From NCBI GenBank assembly GCA_018136815.1, contig CM030931.1, positions 2,657,801 through 2,721,800 of the forward strand: a DNA stretch of 64,000 nucleotides, in the 5' to 3' direction. Under the pieces are notes generated by a model. It was not told where the DNA came from. It did no database searches and saw only the letters and a list, made by a program, of their open reading frames with translations. Source of the DNA: Isochrysis galbana. Its lineage: Eukaryota; Haptophyta; Isochrysidales; Isochrysidaceae. A program made the position numbers and the translations under genes. Shown in pieces: positions 60,315 through 64,000 of the stretch; position 1 is the first letter of the stretch, and the number at the start of each line of letters is the position of its first letter.

Positions 60315-60445
60315 CCGCAGGAGAGGGGAGAGAGAGCGCGGAGAAGGCTTCTGAGAAGGGGGTGGGCGGAGCGAGATCCCGCAGGAGAGGGGAGAGAGAG
60401 CGCGGAGAAGGCTTCTGAGAAGGGGGTGGGCGGAGCGAGAGCGAG
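60315..60445. repeat. 64-bp perfect tandem duplication
   Basis: CCGCAGGAGAGGGGAGAGAG at 60315 recurs at 60379; the following CGCGGAGAAGGCTTCTGAGA and AGGGGGTGGGCGGAGCGAGA are also identical. Then GTGGGCGGAG pairs with CTCCGCCCAC at 60459. Confidence 0.95.
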
Positions 60446-61403
60446 AGAGCGAGAGCTCCGCCCACCGAAAAATTGGTAAGTCCCGCACCTGTTTACATTT
60501 ACAGGATGAGTCGGGACGTCGGGACCGAGGCTGCCGCAGCTAGGGGGGTCGCGGACGGGGGGGCCCATCGCACTCTCGGTCTCTCGGTGCTCTGCCTTTT
60601 GCATTCGCCTTCGCCGCTCACCCCAGCCCCAGACTCTCACATCTTACACGCTACGTCCACCTCCTTTGTCCTTTGTTGCTTTGTCCTTTGTCTTCGGTTT
60701 CGCTTTGCGGGGGGGTGGGGGTGGGCCCGCGTGCCCGCGTGCACTACTACGGCAGGGCGGGGGGAGGGTTAGAGTAGGCCTGTTAGAATTCTTACTGAGG
60801 GAGGGCACACGGGTAGACGAGAGATGATGGTGAGTGATGAGTGAAAGTAAAGTACTATAGTAGGTGGTAAAAAAATAGTCGAACGCGAACTCAACTCAAA
60901 CTTTTGACAGTTTGAACATAGTCGATTACCTACTACTCCCTTGACCCTTGACCCATAAACCATAAAGTGAACACGAACACTGTCAAATCCCCTGAAAATT
61001 TTCCTCGCGCCGCATAAACGTAAACGCGGCGCTCAACCAGGCGAAACCACGAAATGCACCCCGCGGCTGCGTCGCGAACACACCCAACTCACGGCGCGCG
61101 ACAATGAGCACCCGTCAACTACATACTCAACCCCCCCCCCCCCCCCCCTTTTAAAAAAGCGGACGCGCGCATTTTTTTTACCACCTACTTGTAGGCTTGT
61201 AGGTGGCCCCACAGTCCACGATGCGCGCCCGTCTGCGAAGTAGGCTGTATGAATTCCAGGGTACTCTAAAGAAGTAGACCTGATCGTTTGGCGCCAACTG
61301 TCGTCTTCCGCCTCCCGCCTGTCGCCGAGCGACCCGCCGCCGGTGGGACGGCGAGGAGTCCGGGGCGGAGAGAGCTACCAGGGCGGAGAGTGCTGCGGGG
61401 GCG
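60446..61403. other. Intergenic upstream of the IQ-motif gene
   Basis: A hairpin GTGGGCGGAG/CTCCGCCCAC (60426-60468), a G run (60708-60716), an AT-richer part (60830-60960) with short direct repeats, and a run of about 20 Cs at 61128-61149. The promoter cannot be pinpointed. Confidence 0.5.
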
Positions 61404-63266
61404 ATGCTCGAGCTACCCGCCGACTTCGAGGCACTCCTGCGTGCCCACGCTCCGCAGCCAGAGGAGCAGGGAAGCGAGAAGCTGAGGGACGCCATCGCGC
61501 TCGCCAATCGCCGGCTGGAGGCGGCGCGTGCGCAACGGCTGAAGTTGGAGCGCGAGAAGTTGTGCGCGGCTGGCGTCCGGCTCGCATCCGCAAGCAGCCC
61601 TGCGTATGAGGACACGCGAAGCGGCCGACAGCACAATGTGTGGCGGAATGTTGACCAGCCACGTAGATGTGTCGACGAGAGGCCAGGCGTTGCGCAGGAG
61701 GCGCGGCATACTACCAGCTCGCCACCGGTGCGCAGCCGCGCTCTTGCCGCACAGGACTCCACGGCATCAAGTCCTGAGGGGAGCGACAAATCTCCGGCCG
61801 AGGCTGTAACGCCTTTGTCTCGTGGAATTTCATCATTCCCACCAAGCTCCGGCGCGAGCACCGAATCGGTGAGCAAACGCATGGGGGAATGCACCCCTGC
61901 AGCTCCTTCTGCGAGAACGGCTGCAGCAGCCGTTCTGGCCCTGGAGCTGCGGTGCTCGCCTCCCAGTGGAGATCAATCTTATGAATGCTCGGCCGCGACT
62001 CGGATACAGGCCTGTGTAAGAGCATTCCATGTAAGGAGTGTGCTGTGTTCGAGGCATGGTAGGTCGACGAGAATCCAATTGGTTGACGTGTTGGCCATGC
62101 TCCATGACGCCGACGCGCCTGGCGCAGGCGAGTTCGAGAGGAATATGGTCCCCGGGCTGAAAATGCAACGGCGGAAGCAATCCAGCGACCTCATTGACCT
62201 CATTGCGCGGCCGATTCAACACCGCGTACACACATCCAGGTCAAGTTCTCCGCAAAAGGCCAAAGCTAAGACAGTGCGGCAGAAAGTAAAAGTCGCCAGC
62301 CAGATGACGTCTAGCTCTGCCATCTCTGATGCTCGTGCAACATGCAGCACACGATTGAATTCATTCCCGCGGTTTGCAGCTGCCGTAGAATCCGCTGCAA
62401 CCACCTCTTCAACTGCAGCTCAGGACGGGCCCAACGTTTCGATCGATGAGAACAACCTAGCGATTCCACATCATGCCACAGAGCATGCGTTGGATGAGGA
62501 CGAAGGCATGAGCAAGAGCGGCAGCGCAGATGGCGGCGGCAATGAGACTCAGAACCGGGGTCCGAGCTCTGTCCGGCGCCCTTTCCTAAAACGGCGTTCA
62601 GTGACTCAGGTTGCCCAAACGGTCGATTGGACAAACGTTGGGTCGCGTGTGTTATCTCACTCTCTTGATTACTCTAGTGCGCGCGCCGCGAGCACTCAAT
62701 TGCGATCAGCGAGGGAACGATGCGGCAAGGCAAGTGGCTCTTTGGAAAATTCCAGACGGATGCCACTGCGGCCACCAGCTCATGCGCAAATTCTTGCGGC
62801 ACAAAGTGCAGGTCGGTTGCACACAGGCGAGGCGAGCACGCTCATGCCAGGAGTGGCCATTGGGGGAGGCAATGGCTCATCAACGATACGGCAAGCACAG
62901 AAAGGGCATCTCAGGAGCCAAGCCGGATCTCACACGATTCGTAATGCTCTCGCGGCGCTTATTGCTAAAGACGCCCGGTGTGACGACGGGGATACCCATC
63001 TCATCGGAGCAGAGGGTCGTCCCGGCCAACAAGAGCTAGCCTTAGATCGGCATGTTTTGGAAGAGCACGCTGAAAGCGTTGCTGCAATCGACTCCTGTGA
63101 CGACGTCGAGAGCCACAGCCTATATGAGTCGATGGGCGAGAACGACTTCCCGCCTGGCCTTAGTATTCCGCGGTTGCACCCCACGCCACACCCATCATCT
63201 CTCTCAGAAGATGATGGACTTCTGAATGAATATGACGCAAGGGGAAGGCTAGGAAGCTCGATCTAA
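61404..63266 (+). CDS. IQ-motif protein, otherwise unrecognised
   Basis: An uninterrupted frame of 620 residues. Residues 20-52 are a charged helix (KLRDAIALANRRLEAARAQR, LKLEREKL), a possible coiled coil. Residues 197-216 (ATRIQACVRAFHVRSVLCSR) match the IQ calmodulin-binding motif IQxxxRGxxxR, with Ala where Gly is common. A segment near 390-410 (KRRSVTQVAQTVDWTNVGSR) is basic then Trp-containing and looks conserved, but I cannot assign it. The rest is Ser/Ala-rich and disordered. The ATG at 61404 is the first in frame; the C-terminus ends EYDARGRLGSSI. Cytoskeletal or flagellar proteins often have this make-up, which is only a guess here. GC content and codon use resemble the neighbouring genes. 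Confidence 0.65.
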   Translation: MLELPADFEALLRAHAPQPEEQGSEKLRDAIALANRRLEAARAQRLKLEREKLCAAGVRLASASSPAYEDTRSGRQHNVWRNVDQPRRCVDERPGVAQEARHTTSSPPVRSRALAAQDSTASSPEGSDKSPAEAVTPLSRGISSFPPSSGASTESVSKRMGECTPAAPSARTAAAAVLALELRCSPPSGDQSYECSAATRIQACVRAFHVRSVLCSRHGRSTRIQLVDVLAMLHDADAPGAGEFERNMVPGLKMQRRKQSSDLIDLIARPIQHRVHTSRSSSPQKAKAKTVRQKVKVASQMTSSSAISDARATCSTRLNSFPRFAAAVESAATTSSTAAQDGPNVSIDENNLAIPHHATEHALDEDEGMSKSGSADGGGNETQNRGPSSVRRPFLKRRSVTQVAQTVDWTNVGSRVLSHSLDYSSARAASTQLRSARERCGKASGSLENSRRMPLRPPAHAQILAAQSAGRLHTGEASTLMPGVAIGGGNGSSTIRQAQKGHLRSQAGSHTIRNALAALIAKDARCDDGDTHLIGAEGRPGQQELALDRHVLEEHAESVAAIDSCDDVESHSLYESMGENDFPPGLSIPRLHPTPHPSSLSEDDGLLNEYDARGRLGSSI

Positions 63267-64000
63267 AGTGCTTTGACGTGCGCCCCTTGCGCAATGGAGA
63301 AGAGACTGAGCGAGTTTTCAGGCGAGCAAGGTCGTGTGCTGCCATACATACGTTTTGAAGTTCTCGCTGCGCGCGCTGCTTTGGGACCATGCGCGCCGTG
63401 GCTCTTTTGGGACCATGCGCGCTGCGCGCGCCCCCGCTCGCGCTCTAGCAACTTCGCCTCCAATTCCAATGCGCTTGCCCTGCGACGGAACCTGTTGCGG
63501 TTGGGGCGAGGGGCTGACATCCCATGCTAGGCTCACCAGGAGCTCTCTTCTCCTAGCGAGCCCCTTCCCCACCCACGTTAGGTTCGCCACAGTCTCTTTG
63601 TCTCTCTCTCTCCCTGTGGGACCCCCACTCCCCCCCCCCCCTGTTTCTGCCCCACCTCCCGTTCTCTCGAGCGTGTCTCCCATACCCTTTCTCTACCTTC
63701 ACACATCTACCTCTTTCTTTTCCAACCGTTGCCCTTCTTTGTCGCACTTTTCCTGCCCTTTGGTTCCCCTCGTCTTTCTTTCTTCTTGTCGCATAGCGCA
63801 TAGCGTCCCCGCCCCAGCTCGCCGCGCGTCCCTTACGTGCCATATGCGGCGAGGAGGAGAGCGAGGAGGAGGGCGAGGAGCAGAGCGAGGAAGAGCGAGC
63901 GAGGAGGAGGGAAGGTGCGCGGTTCGTGGAGGGAGGGTGAAGGTGCACGGTTTGTGCCCCCCCCCCCGCCCCCCTTCCGTATCCCCCCTTCCCCCCCCTA
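63267..64000. other. Intergenic, C-rich end of the window
   Basis: TTTGGGACCATGCGCG is duplicated (63382 and 63409). CT-rich and C-rich sequence dominates from 63540; GAGGAGGAGAGCG repeats are at 63850-63915. No gene recognised. Confidence 0.55.

Overview
This is nuclear DNA from a eukaryote, most likely a unicellular alga with a red-type secondary plastid (a haptophyte or similar; this is inference). The evidence is: GT-AG introns of about 100-200 bp inside recognisable eukaryotic genes (MCM4, TAF6, a Dabb protein); a DnaJ protein whose N-terminus reads as an ER signal followed by a transit-like segment with a Phe at the junction; GC-rich coding sequence; and long C/G and CT/GA low-complexity tracts between genes. 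The track-independent gene models below were built by joining reading frames at splice sites. No rRNA or convincing tRNA gene, CRISPR array or prokaryotic operon was seen.

Layout: a two-exon gene (494-2900, minus) encodes a biuret-hydrolase-like cysteine hydrolase fused to a DUF1116/AllG-like domain. A complete PIF/Harbinger DNA transposon with two convergent genes follows (3208-7571), then an ordinary repeat-rich stretch with a Dabb-domain gene (10722-11257). Two related LINE copies lie at about 12440-13727 and 17412-19800, flanking a DnaJ gene (14694-15731, minus). MCM4 (20652-23316, minus) comes next. At 26213-27928 there is a second, almost identical hydrolase domain, inverted relative to the first and joined to a different C-terminal half. 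A ubiquitin-like/BAG-like gene (28878-29774, minus) precedes a 1.25-kb palindrome of an unknown mobile element (30183-31436) and a short hAT element with perfect 8-bp target duplication (32646-33522). TAF6 (34983-37248, three exons) and a 1172-residue KOW/C2H2/Agenet-like protein (39268-42889, minus) form the next genic block.

The region 43-50 kb is gene-poor and holds a seven-unit satellite of about 205 bp. A fibronectin-III membrane protein (49894-52329, minus) is divergent from a truncated Copia retrotransposon (52577-55615), which stops exactly where a copy of a dispersed GC-rich repeat begins. A ShKT/prolyl-4-hydroxylase-like protein lacking the first iron-binding His (57283-58563, minus) and an IQ-motif protein (61404-63266) finish the window.

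The genes do not form one pathway. The main themes are (1) a duplicated ureido-compound hydrolase domain that has been fused to two different partners within 25 kb, and (2) a dense mix of transposons (Harbinger, hAT, LINE, Copia, an unknown palindromic element) and several small dispersed repeat families that appear repeatedly within the window, six, three, two and eight times respectively.
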